A DNA stretch of 64,000 bases from Pseudomonadota bacterium (GCA_021851405.1 JAJZDW010000011.1:41985-105984), one strand, 5' to 3'; positions 51,109 to 60,657 are shown, numbered from the stretch's first letter. Notes: generated from the sequence alone by a model not told the origin. Numbers and translations: made by a program.

Positions 51109-53078
51109 ACCCCCGCGGCGACTGGCTGCGGTCACTGGCGCGGCGGCGACGGAGCGTCTTTTTCAGCCTGACGGTACTGACGGCGATCGCCGCGACCACC
51201 ATGATGTGGGACATCCTGGCGGCGAACGGGCTGAACGCGCTCGATCGCGCCGGGCTCGTGCTCTTTTTCATCCTGTTCCTGTGGCTCGCCAGCTCGTTCT
51301 GGACCGCGGTGGCGGGCTTCGCAGTGCGTTGGCGCGGCGGCGACAGCGCGCAGATCACCGAGCGCTGGCGCGCCGTGGCGCCGCTGCGCGGGCGGACTGC
51401 GGTGATCATGCCCATCTACAACGAGGACACCACGCGGGTGGCCGCCGGGCTGGAGGTGATCTGGTCCTCGCTCCAGACGCTGACGGAGCGGTCCGCATTC
51501 GACCTGTTCATTCTCTCCGACACGCGCAAGCGCGACATCGGCATCGCCGAGGAGGCCGCCTGGCGCGATCTGGTGACGCGCCACTGCGCCCGCGGGCGCA
51601 TCTTCTATCGGCGCCGGCCGGAGAACATCGCCCGCAAGGCCGGCAATATCGCCGACTTCGTCAACAACTGGGGCGGCGCCTACGATTACGCCGTCATCCT
51701 CGATGCCGACAGCATCATGTCGGGTGCGACCATCGTGGAGATGGCGCGGCTGATGGACGCCAACCCGCGCACCGGCATCCTCCAGGCGCTGCCGCTGCCG
51801 GCGGGCCGCGACACACTGTTCGCGCGCCTGATCCAGTTCGCCGCGCGCCTGAGCAGCCCGATGCTCTCGAGCGGACTCGCCTACTGGCAGCTCGGGGAAA
51901 GCAATTACTGGGGCCACAACGCGATCATCCGGCTCAAAGCCTTCGCCGCCCACTGCGGCCTGCCGCACCTGCCCGGCTCGGCACCCCTCGGCGGGGAGAT
52001 CCTCAGTCACGATTTCGTCGAGGCGGCCTTCATGCGTCGCGCCGGCTACGAGGTCTGGCTGCTGCCGATCGAGCACGGCAGCTGGGAGGAGATTCCCTCG
52101 AACGTGATCGATTACGCGGCCCGCGACCGGCGCTGGGCGCAGGGCAACATCCAGCACCTCGGGCTGCTGCCGGCACGCGGATTGTATTGGCTGAATCGCA
52201 TTCACCTGATCGGCGGGGTGCTCTCCTATCTGGCCTCGCCTCTGTGGCTGCTGATGCTCCTGCTCAGCTCCACCGTGGTGATCCTGCAGGCGATCCACGG
52301 CCACCAGTACTTCCTGCCCGGCCAGCACGGTCTGTTCCCGAACTGGCCGCACTACCGCGACGGGGAAATCGCCGCGCTGCTGTCGCTCACGGCCGTGGCG
52401 CTGTTCGGACCGAAGATCCTCGCCGTCGTGCTGACGGTTCGCGACCCGAAGCTGCGCCGAGGTTTCGGCGGCGCCTCGCAGGTGTGCTGGAGCCTGCTCA
52501 TCGAGCAGCTCTTCAGCGTCCTGCTCGCCCCGGCGATGATGTTGTTTCACACCGCCTTCGTGGTCAGCACGCTCGCCGGCAAACCCGTCTCCTGGCACGC
52601 CCAGGAGCGCGGGGATCGCGGCATCGGATTTCCCGAGGCGCTGCGTCGCCACACCTGGCATGTGTTGATCGGACTCACCTGGGGCGCGCTGATTCTGCAA
52701 TTCGCCCCGCACTACATCGGCTGGTTGCTGCCGGTGATCATCGGCATGGTGCTCTCGGTGCCGATCACCATGTTCACCAGCCGCATCGCCCCGGCCGTCT
52801 GGCTGCGCCGGCATCGACTGCTGCTGACGCCGGAGGAGACCGAACCGCCGGCGGAACTGCGGGCGCTGCAGGCGTGTCTCACCCGTGATGCGCTGCCGGC
52901 ACGCCCAGCACTCGGCGAAGCCGCAGCGGCGCGCGAGCTGCTGCGCGATCTGGAACATCGCGTTCCGGCGCATGTGCCGCTCGCCATGAAGGCACAGCCT
53001 CTGCATTACCTCGCCGGTGTGCACGGCTCGGATGATGCGCACCGGCGACGCTGGCTGACCCCCTGGCGCAAGAGCTGA
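51090..53078 (+). CDS. opgH: Glucans biosynthesis glucosyltransferase OpgH (MdoH), short form
   Basis: 662-aa inner-membrane GT2 enzyme that makes and exports the glucan backbone from UDP-glucose. TAVIMPIYNEDTTRVAAGLE, FILSDTRKRDIGIAEE, ILDADSIMSG (DxD), NYWGHNAIIR, LSHDFVEAAFMRRAGYEVWL and RDRRWAQGN (QxxRW-type) are all present, with membrane helices at ~25-70 and in the C-terminal third. E. coli OpgH is 847 aa; the long N-terminal cytoplasmic region that senses UDP-glucose and meets FtsZ is missing here, with only ~23 residues before the first helix. Confidence 0.95.
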   Translation: MDARIVNPRGDWLRSLARRRRSVFFSLTVLTAIAATTMMWDILAANGLNALDRAGLVLFFILFLWLASSFWTAVAGFAVRWRGGDSAQITERWRAVAPLRGRTAVIMPIYNEDTTRVAAGLEVIWSSLQTLTERSAFDLFILSDTRKRDIGIAEEAAWRDLVTRHCARGRIFYRRRPENIARKAGNIADFVNNWGGAYDYAVILDADSIMSGATIVEMARLMDANPRTGILQALPLPAGRDTLFARLIQFAARLSSPMLSSGLAYWQLGESNYWGHNAIIRLKAFAAHCGLPHLPGSAPLGGEILSHDFVEAAFMRRAGYEVWLLPIEHGSWEEIPSNVIDYAARDRRWAQGNIQHLGLLPARGLYWLNRIHLIGGVLSYLASPLWLLMLLLSSTVVILQAIHGHQYFLPGQHGLFPNWPHYRDGEIAALLSLTAVALFGPKILAVVLTVRDPKLRRGFGGASQVCWSLLIEQLFSVLLAPAMMLFHTAFVVSTLAGKPVSWHAQERGDRGIGFPEALRRHTWHVLIGLTWGALILQFAPHYIGWLLPVIIGMVLSVPITMFTSRIAPAVWLRRHRLLLTPEETEPPAELRALQACLTRDALPARPALGEAAAARELLRDLEHRVPAHVPLAMKAQPLHYLAGVHGSDDAHRRRWLTPWRKS

Positions 53079-53090
53079 GAGGACCCACTG

Positions 53091-54701
53091 ATGCATCGAC
53101 GTGGATTTCTGCGCGGCAGTGCGGCGAGTCTCGCCGCGATCACCCCCTGGCCGATGGAATTCAAACACAAGAAGCGCCCGCAGGGACCGGCGCGCGGCGT
53201 GGCGCACTTCGGCACGCCGCGGCCGTTCTCATTCGCCTGGCTGAAGGCGCTGGCGCACTCGATGTCGCTCACCGTCTACAGCGAACCGGTCGCGCCGCTG
53301 CCAGCGGCGATCCAGAAGCTCTCCTGGGACCAGTGGGAGTCGATCACCTATCGTCCCGAGCGGACGCTGTGGTACGAGGATGACCTCTTCTTCCGCATCC
53401 GCTTCGATCACCTCGGCTTCACCATGACGCGCCCGGTGCGCATGTACGCCCTCGAGCAGAACATCGCGCGCCAGATCCTGTTCGATCCGAACCTGTTCGA
53501 CTACAGCCACTCGGGCCTGAAGCCGAAGGAGATTCCAACCCACCTCGGCTTCTCCGGATTCAACGTGCTGTTTCACACCAACTGGGCCGATGACCGGGCG
53601 GTGTTCCAGGGCGCCTCTTACTTCCGCGCCGTCGACGGCAGCGGCCAGTACGGCATGTCACAGCGCGGCCTGGCGATCAACACCGGGATGTCGGCGCCGG
53701 AGGAATTCCCCGACTTCGTCGCCTTCTACCTGCAAAAGCCCGCACCGCAATCGACCCTGCTCACCGTGTACGCGCTGCTCGATTCCCCGAGCGTCGCCGG
53801 CGCCTATCGATTCATCATCGACGTGGCGACCACGCTCGTGATGGACGTGGACTTCACGCTCTACCCGCGCCGCCAGATCGAGCGGCTCGGCATCGCGCCG
53901 GGCACCAGCATGTACCTGGTCGGGGAGAACGACCACAGAGTCGCCGACGACTGGCGACCGCAGATCCACGACTCCGACGGCCTGCAGATGCACACCGGGG
54001 TCGGGGAGTGGATCTGGCGCCCGCTCACCAACCCGGCGGAGCTGCGCGTCAATTCCTACCTCGATGACAATCCGCGCGGCTTCGGTCTGATGCAGCGCGA
54101 CCACAACTTCGCCGATTACCAGGACGATGGCGCCTGGTACAACCGCCGGCCGAGCTGCTGGGTGGCCCCAAAGGGCGCCTGGGGCAAAGGCGCGGTCATG
54201 CTCGTGGAGATCCCGACCATCGATGAGACGATGGACAACATGGTGGCGTTCTGGAATCCGGCCGAGGAAATCGTTCCCGGCCGCGACTACCCCTACGGCT
54301 ACCGCCTGTACTGGTGCCGCGATAATCCCTTCACGTCCCACCTCGGGCACGTGCACGCGACCCGCGACGGCATCGGCGGGGTGGTCGGCCAGAAGCGCAC
54401 CGAGTTCTCCTGGCGCTTCGTGGTCGATTTCCTCGGCGGTGACCTGCCGATGCTCACCCCCGGGGACACGGTCGTGGCGGTGATCAGCACCTCACACGGT
54501 CACGTGCAGCTCGTCTCGGCGCGCCCGCTGCTGCCGCTGAAGGGCTGGCGCGCGATGTTCGATCTGGTGCCCGAGGAGGCCGGCACGCCGATTGACCTCA
54601 GACTGTTCCTGCAGCTGAACGGCCAGGCGCTCACCGAGACCTGGATGTATCAGTACACACCGCCGTCGCTCGCCGTGCAGCGCAGCTACGTCCAGACCTG
54701 A
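53091..54701 (+). CDS. opgD: Periplasmic glucan biosynthesis protein OpgD (MdoD), Tat-exported
   Basis: 536-aa paralogue of OpgG. The N-terminus has a twin-arginine motif (RRGFLRGSAAS), the classic export mark of OpgD, whereas OpgG uses Sec. Shared core: LSWDQWESITYRPERTLWYE, LLDSPSVAGAYRFIIDVATT, HDSDGLQMHTGVGEWIWRPL, DDNPRGFGLMQRDHNFADYQ, GQALTETWMYQYTPP. In enterics it tunes glucan structure. It directly follows opgH (12 bases), so all three form one operon. Confidence 0.94.
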   Translation: MHRRGFLRGSAASLAAITPWPMEFKHKKRPQGPARGVAHFGTPRPFSFAWLKALAHSMSLTVYSEPVAPLPAAIQKLSWDQWESITYRPERTLWYEDDLFFRIRFDHLGFTMTRPVRMYALEQNIARQILFDPNLFDYSHSGLKPKEIPTHLGFSGFNVLFHTNWADDRAVFQGASYFRAVDGSGQYGMSQRGLAINTGMSAPEEFPDFVAFYLQKPAPQSTLLTVYALLDSPSVAGAYRFIIDVATTLVMDVDFTLYPRRQIERLGIAPGTSMYLVGENDHRVADDWRPQIHDSDGLQMHTGVGEWIWRPLTNPAELRVNSYLDDNPRGFGLMQRDHNFADYQDDGAWYNRRPSCWVAPKGAWGKGAVMLVEIPTIDETMDNMVAFWNPAEEIVPGRDYPYGYRLYWCRDNPFTSHLGHVHATRDGIGGVVGQKRTEFSWRFVVDFLGGDLPMLTPGDTVVAVISTSHGHVQLVSARPLLPLKGWRAMFDLVPEEAGTPIDLRLFLQLNGQALTETWMYQYTPPSLAVQRSYVQT

Positions 54702-54744
54702 ACCGTGCGCCGTGCGTGCGCGGCGCACCCCTCCCCCACCGCCG

Positions 54745-55674
54745 ATGACCGTGATGGACGAGCACACCCTGCCTGAGCGCGATGTCTGGTCCGAATGGCT
54801 GCTGCACGGGCGCGACGGCGGCGATCCTGACTACGCTCACGCCCTGCGTGCGCTGGTCGAGCGGTACGTAGAGCGGGTCCTCGCCGGCGCCGCCCTGCAG
54901 CCGGGGGAGACGGTGGCCGACGTCGGCGCCGGGGAAGGACTGCTTGCGCTGCGCGCCCTGGAGCTCACCGGCGGGGATCTTCACGTCTGGCTCACGGACC
55001 TCTCCGAGCCCATGCTGCGTCACGCACGGCAGCTCATCGAGGCGCGCCGCTTCACGCCGCGCTGCCGCTTCCTCTGCGCTCCGGCCGAGCGGCTCGTGGG
55101 CATCGCGGCCGGTTCGCTCGATGCGGTCACGACCCGCTCGGTGCTCGCCTACGTCACCGACAAGACCGCGGCGCTGCGCGAGTTCCACCGAGTGCTGCGC
55201 CCGGGCGGGCGCATCTCGCTCGGCGAGCCGGTCTTTCAGGACGAAGCGGTCGCCGCGCAGGCGATGCGCACGGTCATCGAATCGAGCGCACCCGAGGCGG
55301 TCAGTCCCCTGCTGCGCCTGATGCACCGCTGGAAGGCGTCGCAGTTTCCGGACACCGACGCGGCGATCCGCGCCAGCGCGATCGTGAATTACTCCGAACG
55401 CGACCTGGTGCGCTTTGCGCAAGACGCGGGCTTCGTCGATGTGCATCTGGAGCTGCACATCGACACGCTGCCATCGATCGTGCGCAGCTGGGAGGTCTTC
55501 ATCAACACCTCGCCGCACCCGCTCGCTCCGCCGCTGAGGGCGATCATGGCGGAGCAATTCAACCCCAGCGAGCGCGACCTGTTCGAGCGCAGCATGCGCC
55601 CGGTGATCGAGGATCCGCGCGCCGTCAACATCGAACGGATGGCGTACCTGACTGCGCGTACGCCGCGGGCGTAA
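54745..55674 (+). CDS. Class I SAM-dependent methyltransferase
   Basis: 309 aa. The SAM-binding motif ETVADVGAGEGLLALRALEL (I), LTDLSEPMLRHA (II) and VLRPGGRISLGEPVF (IV-like) define a class I fold. N-terminal helical region ~1-55 (ALRALVERYVERVLAG) and a C-terminal extension ~170-309 are specific but unrecognised. Starts 43 bases after opgD with no clear ribosome site; in-frame ATG 54754 is an alternative. Substrate unknown; no link to glucan synthesis or ergothioneine is proved. Confidence 0.82.
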   Translation: MTVMDEHTLPERDVWSEWLLHGRDGGDPDYAHALRALVERYVERVLAGAALQPGETVADVGAGEGLLALRALELTGGDLHVWLTDLSEPMLRHARQLIEARRFTPRCRFLCAPAERLVGIAAGSLDAVTTRSVLAYVTDKTAALREFHRVLRPGGRISLGEPVFQDEAVAAQAMRTVIESSAPEAVSPLLRLMHRWKASQFPDTDAAIRASAIVNYSERDLVRFAQDAGFVDVHLELHIDTLPSIVRSWEVFINTSPHPLAPPLRAIMAEQFNPSERDLFERSMRPVIEDPRAVNIERMAYLTARTPRA

Positions 55675-55889
55675 CACTCCAGTCCGCCCGACACCGACCC
55701 GCGTGGTGTTGGTTCACACGTATGTTTCATCGGCGTTACGCCGCCGCGCGGCAGGGCGCACAAAGAAAGGGTGGAAAGATCCGCCCGACTCAAACATAAT
55801 GACAGGCCCTGCACTGCACAGGACGGTCCCGGGGCCGGCGCGATGGAATGCGCAGGGCCCATGTGCCACCGCCAATCCGCCTGCACCAC

Positions 55890-57167
55890 ATGCCATTGGC
55901 CCGCGACAACTCGGCACCCGCAGACTCACTGGATGGTTTGAGCCAGTGGTACGCGCGCGTGCGCGCACGCACGCTTCAGCTGTGCGCGCCGCTCGCACCG
56001 GAGGACACCGTGGTGCAGTCGATGCCGGAGACGAGCCCCACCAAGTGGCACCTGGCGCACACCAGCTGGTTCTTCGAGCGTTTCGTGCTCGGGCGCGGCA
56101 GCGGGGGACCCGAGCCGCTGCACCCCGAGTGGCACTTCCTCTTCAACTCCTATTATCAGAGCGCCGGGCCGATGCATGCCCGCGATGCGCGCGGCCTGCT
56201 CACACGCCCCACCTTCGGTGAGATCTGCGCGTACCGGGCGCGGATCGACGCGGCCGTCCTCGAGCTGCTCGCGCACGGCATTCCCGAGGCACTGGCCGCA
56301 ACCCTCGCCCTCGGCCTGCACCACGAACAGCAGCATCAGGAGTTGATGCTGACGGACCTGAAGCATCTGTTCGCATGCAACCCGCTGCAGCCGGTGTACG
56401 CCACCGAGCATGCCGCACCCGGCCCCAGTGCCGCGCCGCTGCGCTTCCTGCCCGGCCGCACCGGCATCGTCGAGACCGGCTATGCCGGCACGCAGTTCGC
56501 GTACGACAACGAGCTGCCCCGCCACCGCGAACTGTTGCATCCGCACGCCATCGCGCACCGCCCGGTCAGCAACCGCGAGTATGCCGAGTTCATCCGCAGC
56601 GGCGGCTACCGCACCGCGCTCTTGTGGATGTCCGAGGGCTGGGCCTGCGTGCAGCGCGAGGGGTGGACCCGTCCGCTCTATTGGGCCGAGGATCTGGCGA
56701 GCGCGTTCACCCTCGGCGGTGTGCGCGAGCTCGATCCGAACGCGCCGGTCTGTCACGTCAGCTATTTCGAGGCGGATGCGTTCGCCCGCTGGGCAGGGGC
56801 ACGCCTGCCGCTTGAGGCCGAGTGGGAGACTCTGGCCGGGCCGCTCGACCCGACGCACGGGCGCTTCGCCGAAGACGGCCGGTTCGAGCCGCAAGCCGAT
56901 CCGCATCCGCACCGTGACGGCCCGCGGCAGCTGTTCGGCGATGTGTGGGAATGGACGAGCAGCCCGTACGTCGGTTATCCCGGCTTCAAACCGCTGCCTG
57001 GCGCCCTAGGGGAATACAATGGCAAGTTCATGTGCGGCCAATGGGTGCTGCGCGGCGGATCGTGCGCCACGCCGCGCGGACATGTGCGCGCCAGTTACCG
57101 CAATTTCTTCTCTCCGCGCGATCGCTGGCAGTTCAGCGGCATCCGCCTGGCCCGGGATCTGCCATGA
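55890..57167 (+). CDS. egtB: Ergothioneine biosynthesis protein EgtB (hercynylcysteine sulfoxide synthase type)
   Basis: 425-aa nonheme-iron enzyme forming the C-S bond of ergothioneine from hercynine and a thiol. N-terminal DinB-like domain with the iron ligands: KWHLAHTSWFFERFVLG and LGLHHEQQHQELMLTDL (three His). C-terminal FGE/sulfatase-modifying domain (CHVSYFEADAFARWAGARLP, GDVWEWTSSPYVGYPGF, WVLRGGSCATPRGHVRASYR). Start at 55890 chosen by family; ATG 55848 is in frame. Overlaps egtD by 4 bp. Confidence 0.94.
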   Translation: MPLARDNSAPADSLDGLSQWYARVRARTLQLCAPLAPEDTVVQSMPETSPTKWHLAHTSWFFERFVLGRGSGGPEPLHPEWHFLFNSYYQSAGPMHARDARGLLTRPTFGEICAYRARIDAAVLELLAHGIPEALAATLALGLHHEQQHQELMLTDLKHLFACNPLQPVYATEHAAPGPSAAPLRFLPGRTGIVETGYAGTQFAYDNELPRHRELLHPHAIAHRPVSNREYAEFIRSGGYRTALLWMSEGWACVQREGWTRPLYWAEDLASAFTLGGVRELDPNAPVCHVSYFEADAFARWAGARLPLEAEWETLAGPLDPTHGRFAEDGRFEPQADPHPHRDGPRQLFGDVWEWTSSPYVGYPGFKPLPGALGEYNGKFMCGQWVLRGGSCATPRGHVRASYRNFFSPRDRWQFSGIRLARDLP

Positions 57168-58147
57168 GCACGCTGCCGAGCGAGATCTTGCTGTACGACC
57201 TGCACCCGAGCGCGGCGGACATCCGCAGCGACGTGCTGGACGGCCTGGCACGCCGGCCGAAGCAGCTGCCCTCGAAGTATTTCTACGATGCGCGCGGCTC
57301 GGAGCTGTTCGAGCGCATCTGCCAGCTGCCCGAGTACTACCTGACCCGCGCGGAACTGGCGTTGATGCACACCCATGCCCCCGCCATGGGCGCTGCGCTC
57401 GGCCGGCGCGCGCTGCTGCTCGAGTACGGCAGCGGCAGCGGCGCGAAGACCGACCTGCTGCTTCAGCACCTTCCCGAGGTCGCCGCGTACGTGCCGGTGG
57501 AGATCTCGCGCAGCGCGCTCACCGCGAGCGTGGCGCATCTGAGTGAGCGGTTTGCGGACATCCCGATGCTGCCGGTGTGCGCGGATTTCACCCAGCCGAT
57601 CACGCTGCCCGAGCCCGCCCGGCGAGCGGCGCGCACGATCATCTACTTTCCCGGCTCGACGATCGGCAACTTCAACACCGATCAGGCCGTGCGGCTGCTG
57701 ACCCAGATGCGCCGCACGATGGGCCGCAACGGCGCGGCGCTGATCGGGGTGGATCTGGTCAAGTCCCCGCAGAGGATCGAGGCGGCGTACAACGATGCCG
57801 CGGGTGTCACGGCCGAGTTCACATTGAACCTGCTGGCGCGGCTGAACCGGGAACTCGAGGCCGACTTCGACCTCGGCGCATTCCGCCACCGCGCGCGATA
57901 TCACCCAGAGCGGGAACGGATCGAGACCTGCATCGTCAGCCGCTGCGCGCAAGACGTGAGAGTCTGCGGGCACCGCGTCCATTTCGCCGCCGGCGAGGCG
58001 ATGCGCGTCGAGCTCAGCTGCAAGTACTCCTCTGAATCCTTCGCGCACATCGCCGAGCGCGCCGGCCTCACCGTCAGTCACGTCTGGATGGATGCCGAAG
58101 GACTCTTCAGCGTGCAGTGCCTGCGGCCGGCCGGCACGCCGGGCTGA
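57164..58147 (+). CDS. egtD: L-histidine N-alpha-trimethyltransferase EgtD
   Basis: 327-aa SAM enzyme that turns histidine into hercynine, the first step of ergothioneine synthesis. LPSKYFYDARGSELFERICQ, LPEYYLTRAELALM, SAM site LLEYGSGSGAKTDLLLQHL, VPVEISRSAL, TIIYFPGSTIGNF and C-terminal VWMDAEGLFSVQCLR fit the family. No egtA or egtC here, as expected of the short proteobacterial pathway; the final C-S lyase (egtE) must be elsewhere. Confidence 0.95.
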   Translation: MSTLPSEILLYDLHPSAADIRSDVLDGLARRPKQLPSKYFYDARGSELFERICQLPEYYLTRAELALMHTHAPAMGAALGRRALLLEYGSGSGAKTDLLLQHLPEVAAYVPVEISRSALTASVAHLSERFADIPMLPVCADFTQPITLPEPARRAARTIIYFPGSTIGNFNTDQAVRLLTQMRRTMGRNGAALIGVDLVKSPQRIEAAYNDAAGVTAEFTLNLLARLNRELEADFDLGAFRHRARYHPERERIETCIVSRCAQDVRVCGHRVHFAAGEAMRVELSCKYSSESFAHIAERAGLTVSHVWMDAEGLFSVQCLRPAGTPG

Positions 58148-58163
58148 GGGCCACGCGCGGCGC

Positions 58164-58862
58164 TCAAGCGAGCTCGAACAGCAGCAGCTCGCTGTCGGTA
58201 TCGGCCTCGAGGGTGACGGACGCCTGCGCCTCCACCGCCGCACCGTCCCCGGCACGCATCTCGATCCCATTCAGAGCGGCGATGCCCCGCGCCACCTGCA
58301 CCCACAGCCCGCGCCCGGGCGCAATCGCGTGCTCGATCTTCTCCCCGGGCGCCACGTCGGCCAGGAACACCCGCGCGTCCTGATGGACGGTGAGGGCGCC
58401 GTCGGCACCGTCGGGAGCCGCCACGAGCTGCAGCCGCCCGCGCCGACCCTCCGGCGCAAAGGCGCGCTGCTCGTATCCGGGGACGAGTCCGGTCTGGGCC
58501 GGGATGATCCACAGCTGCAGGAAGTGCACCGGCTCACTCGCCGAGGGGTTCAATTCGCTGTGCCGGATGCCGGTGCCGGCGCTCATGCGCTGCACCTCCC
58601 CGGGGCGGATCTGCGTGCCGTGCCCGAGGCTGTCGCGGTGCTCGAGGGTGCCCTCGAGCACGTAGGACAAGATCTCCATGTCGCGGTGGGCATGGGTCGG
58701 GAAGCCCGCCCCGGGGACCACGCGATCCTCGTTGATCACGCGCAGGCTGCGAAAGCCCATGTGATCCGGATCGCGATAGTCGGCAAAGGAGAACGTGTGC
58801 CGGCTCTCGAGGCACCCCGTGCGGCTCACCCCGCGCGCCAGCCGATCGCGAAAGGTGATCAT
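58164..58862 (-). CDS. Pirin-family protein (YhhW-like, quercetinase type)
   Basis: 232-aa bicupin. N-terminal cupin metal site FPTHAHRDMEILSYVLEGTL, with EHRDSLGHGTQIRPGEVQRM and MSAGTGIRHSELNPS supplying His/Glu ligands, then a divergent C-terminal cupin. E. coli YhhW has quercetin 2,3-dioxygenase activity; physiological role unknown. ATG at 58862 with GGAGG upstream; longer frame to 59351 is spurious. Convergent with egtD, 16 bp apart. Confidence 0.93.
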   Translation of the reverse strand: MITFRDRLARGVSRTGCLESRHTFSFADYRDPDHMGFRSLRVINEDRVVPGAGFPTHAHRDMEILSYVLEGTLEHRDSLGHGTQIRPGEVQRMSAGTGIRHSELNPSASEPVHFLQLWIIPAQTGLVPGYEQRAFAPEGRRGRLQLVAAPDGADGALTVHQDARVFLADVAPGEKIEHAIAPGRGLWVQVARGIAALNGIEMRAGDGAAVEAQASVTLEADTDSELLLFELA

Positions 58863-59084
58863 GCGCAGCCTCCGTCTAAACCCCAAATACCGCGACCGCC
58901 TGCGCCTCGGCGCGGGCAGAGGAGGAAAGTCGAGCACCGTCCCCGGCGCTGACGCGCTCGTCGGACCCGACACGCCGATGCACTCGCCCCGCTCCGACCC
59001 GCGAACTGCCTCGCAGTGGCCGCAGCCGGCGATGATGCTCGGGAGTATCGCACGCTCGGTGCGCCCGAGGGCCCCGCACGCGGC

Positions 59085-59090
59085 TATCAT
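59085..59090 (+). promoter_or_regulatory. -10 element before the DUF938 gene
   Basis: TATCAT, ending eight bases before the ATG, so the transcript would begin at or near the start codon. No Shine-Dalgarno or clear -35. Confidence 0.35.
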
Positions 59091-59098
59091 GCACCGGC

Positions 59099-59704
59099 AT
59101 GTCCGATCCGAAGCCCTACTCCGAGGCCTGCGCACGCAACCGCGAGCCCATCCTCGAGGTGCTGCAACGGCACTTCGCCGACCGGCGGCGGGTGCTCGAA
59201 ATCGGCAGCGGCACCGGGCAGCACGCGGTGCACTTCGCCGCGGCGATGGCGCATCTGAGCTGGCAGACCTCAGAGCGCCCCGCCCATCTGGCCGACCTGC
59301 GGCCGTGGCTCGAGGAGGCCGCGCTCGCGAACCTCCCGCCACCGCTCGCACTCGATGTGGCCGGCCCGTGGCCCGCGGCTCGATTCGATGCGGTGTTTAC
59401 GGCCAATACGCTGCACATCATGAGCTGGACTCACGTGTGCGCGCTGTTCGCGGCGCTGCCCGGCGTGCTGGCGCCCGGGGCGCTGCTCGCCGTCTACGGC
59501 CCCTTCAACTATGGCGGGACCTTCACCAGCCCGAGCAATGCCGCGTTCGACCTGTGGCTGAAGAGGCGCTCGAGCGAGAGCGGGGTGCGCGACTTCGAGG
59601 CGGTCGATGCGCTCGCGGAGTCCGCGGGACTTGCGCTCATCGAGGACTGCGCCATGCCGGCGCACAACCGGACCCTCCTCTGGCGGCGGACCGGTCCGCG
59701 CTGA
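59099..59704 (+). CDS. DUF938 SAM-methyltransferase-like protein
   Basis: 201 aa. YSEACARNREPILEVLQRHF, then RRVLEIGSGTGQHAVHFAA (SAM loop), FDAVFTANTLHIMSWTHV and LLAVYGPFNYGGTFTSPSNA are the DUF938 core, a methyltransferase-fold family with no known substrate. Divergent from the pirin gene with a 236-bp gap, convergent with the ATP-grasp gene (17 bp). Confidence 0.9.
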   Translation: MSDPKPYSEACARNREPILEVLQRHFADRRRVLEIGSGTGQHAVHFAAAMAHLSWQTSERPAHLADLRPWLEEAALANLPPPLALDVAGPWPAARFDAVFTANTLHIMSWTHVCALFAALPGVLAPGALLAVYGPFNYGGTFTSPSNAAFDLWLKRRSSESGVRDFEAVDALAESAGLALIEDCAMPAHNRTLLWRRTGPR

Positions 59705-59721
59705 GCGGCCGGTGCGCCGCG

Positions 59722-60657
59722 TCAGCCCCGGCGCACCGCCGCGGCGATCTGCTGCGCGAAGCGCTCGGCCGCCCCGGCGGCGAACCCGAGGAACAGCGAC
59801 GGCTCGGCGAGCTCCAACTCGAGCACGAACGGCGCCCCGGCGGCATCGCGCAGCAGGTCCACCCGGGCGTAGAGCAACGCCTCGGGCGTACGCCCCGTCT
59901 CGCGCAGCACCGCCAGCACCCGCTCGCCCACCGCGCGCTCTTGCGGTTGCGGCCTGCGCGCCGTGATGTGCTCTGCGGCGAACAGCGCCCGTGTCGGATC
60001 GGCATTCGGGCGCAGCAGCGGACCTTTGCGGATGGCGTGACTGAACTCGCCGCCGAAGAACAGCAAGGCCGTCTCGCCGTCGCGGTCCACCGCCTCCAGG
60101 TACGGCTGCAGCAGCACGCTGCGCCCGGCCGCCTGCAGCGCCTGCGCATGCGCACTCGCCTCCTGCAGCTGTGCGCGGCCGAGTCGGCGCGCGCCGCGTG
60201 AACCGGCACCCACCGTCGGCTTGATGACGAACTCGGCGCAAGGCTGCTCGGCGAGAAAACGCTCGATCGCCGGGCGCACCGGCTCGTCAGGCTCGATGAA
60301 GGCGCTCACCACTGCCGGCAGGCCGAGCGCGGCGAGCTCGCGCAGGTAGTGCTTGTCGGTATTCCAGGCGACGAGCGGTTCGGGATTGTGCAGGCGTGTC
60401 TCGCCCGACACGTGCGCGAGCCAGCCGCGGAACTCCTCGAGCCGATCGGTGTAGTCCCAGGTGGAGCGCAGCAGCGCGAGGTCATAGGCGGACCAGCGCA
60501 CCGCCGGATCGTCCCAATCGAGCACCTCGGCGGTGAGCCCCGCGGCGGCCAGCGCCGCCTCGAGCGCCGGCATGTCCTCATCGAGTCCGCGCGCGGCACG
60601 TGCGCCGACCAGCGCGACGCGGCCGGCGCCACGCCGGGAAACGACCGGCGCGCTCAC
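59722..60657 (-). CDS. ATP-grasp ligase, RimK/glutathione-synthase-like
   Basis: 311 aa. Pre-ATP-grasp part VALVGARAARGLDEDM and VRWSAYDLALLRSTWDYTDR, then AEFVIKPTVGAGSRGARRLG (ATP loop), GRSVLLQPYLEAVDRDGETA, FFGGEFSHAIRKG and the metal-binding VLELELAEPSLFLGFAAGAA. Such proteins join an amino group to a carboxylate at the cost of ATP; relatives include the cycloserine ligase DcsG. ATG overlaps the amidase stop by 4 bp (ATGA). Substrates unknown. Confidence 0.87.
   Translation of the reverse strand: MSAPVVSRRGAGRVALVGARAARGLDEDMPALEAALAAAGLTAEVLDWDDPAVRWSAYDLALLRSTWDYTDRLEEFRGWLAHVSGETRLHNPEPLVAWNTDKHYLRELAALGLPAVVSAFIEPDEPVRPAIERFLAEQPCAEFVIKPTVGAGSRGARRLGRAQLQEASAHAQALQAAGRSVLLQPYLEAVDRDGETALLFFGGEFSHAIRKGPLLRPNADPTRALFAAEHITARRPQPQERAVGERVLAVLRETGRTPEALLYARVDLLRDAAGAPFVLELELAEPSLFLGFAAGAAERFAQQIAAAVRRG

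Noticed and set aside
51132..53207. 691-codon frame opposite opgH
   Set aside because: Opposite to a fully motif-supported glucosyltransferase; composition is Gln/Arg-rich and without homology.
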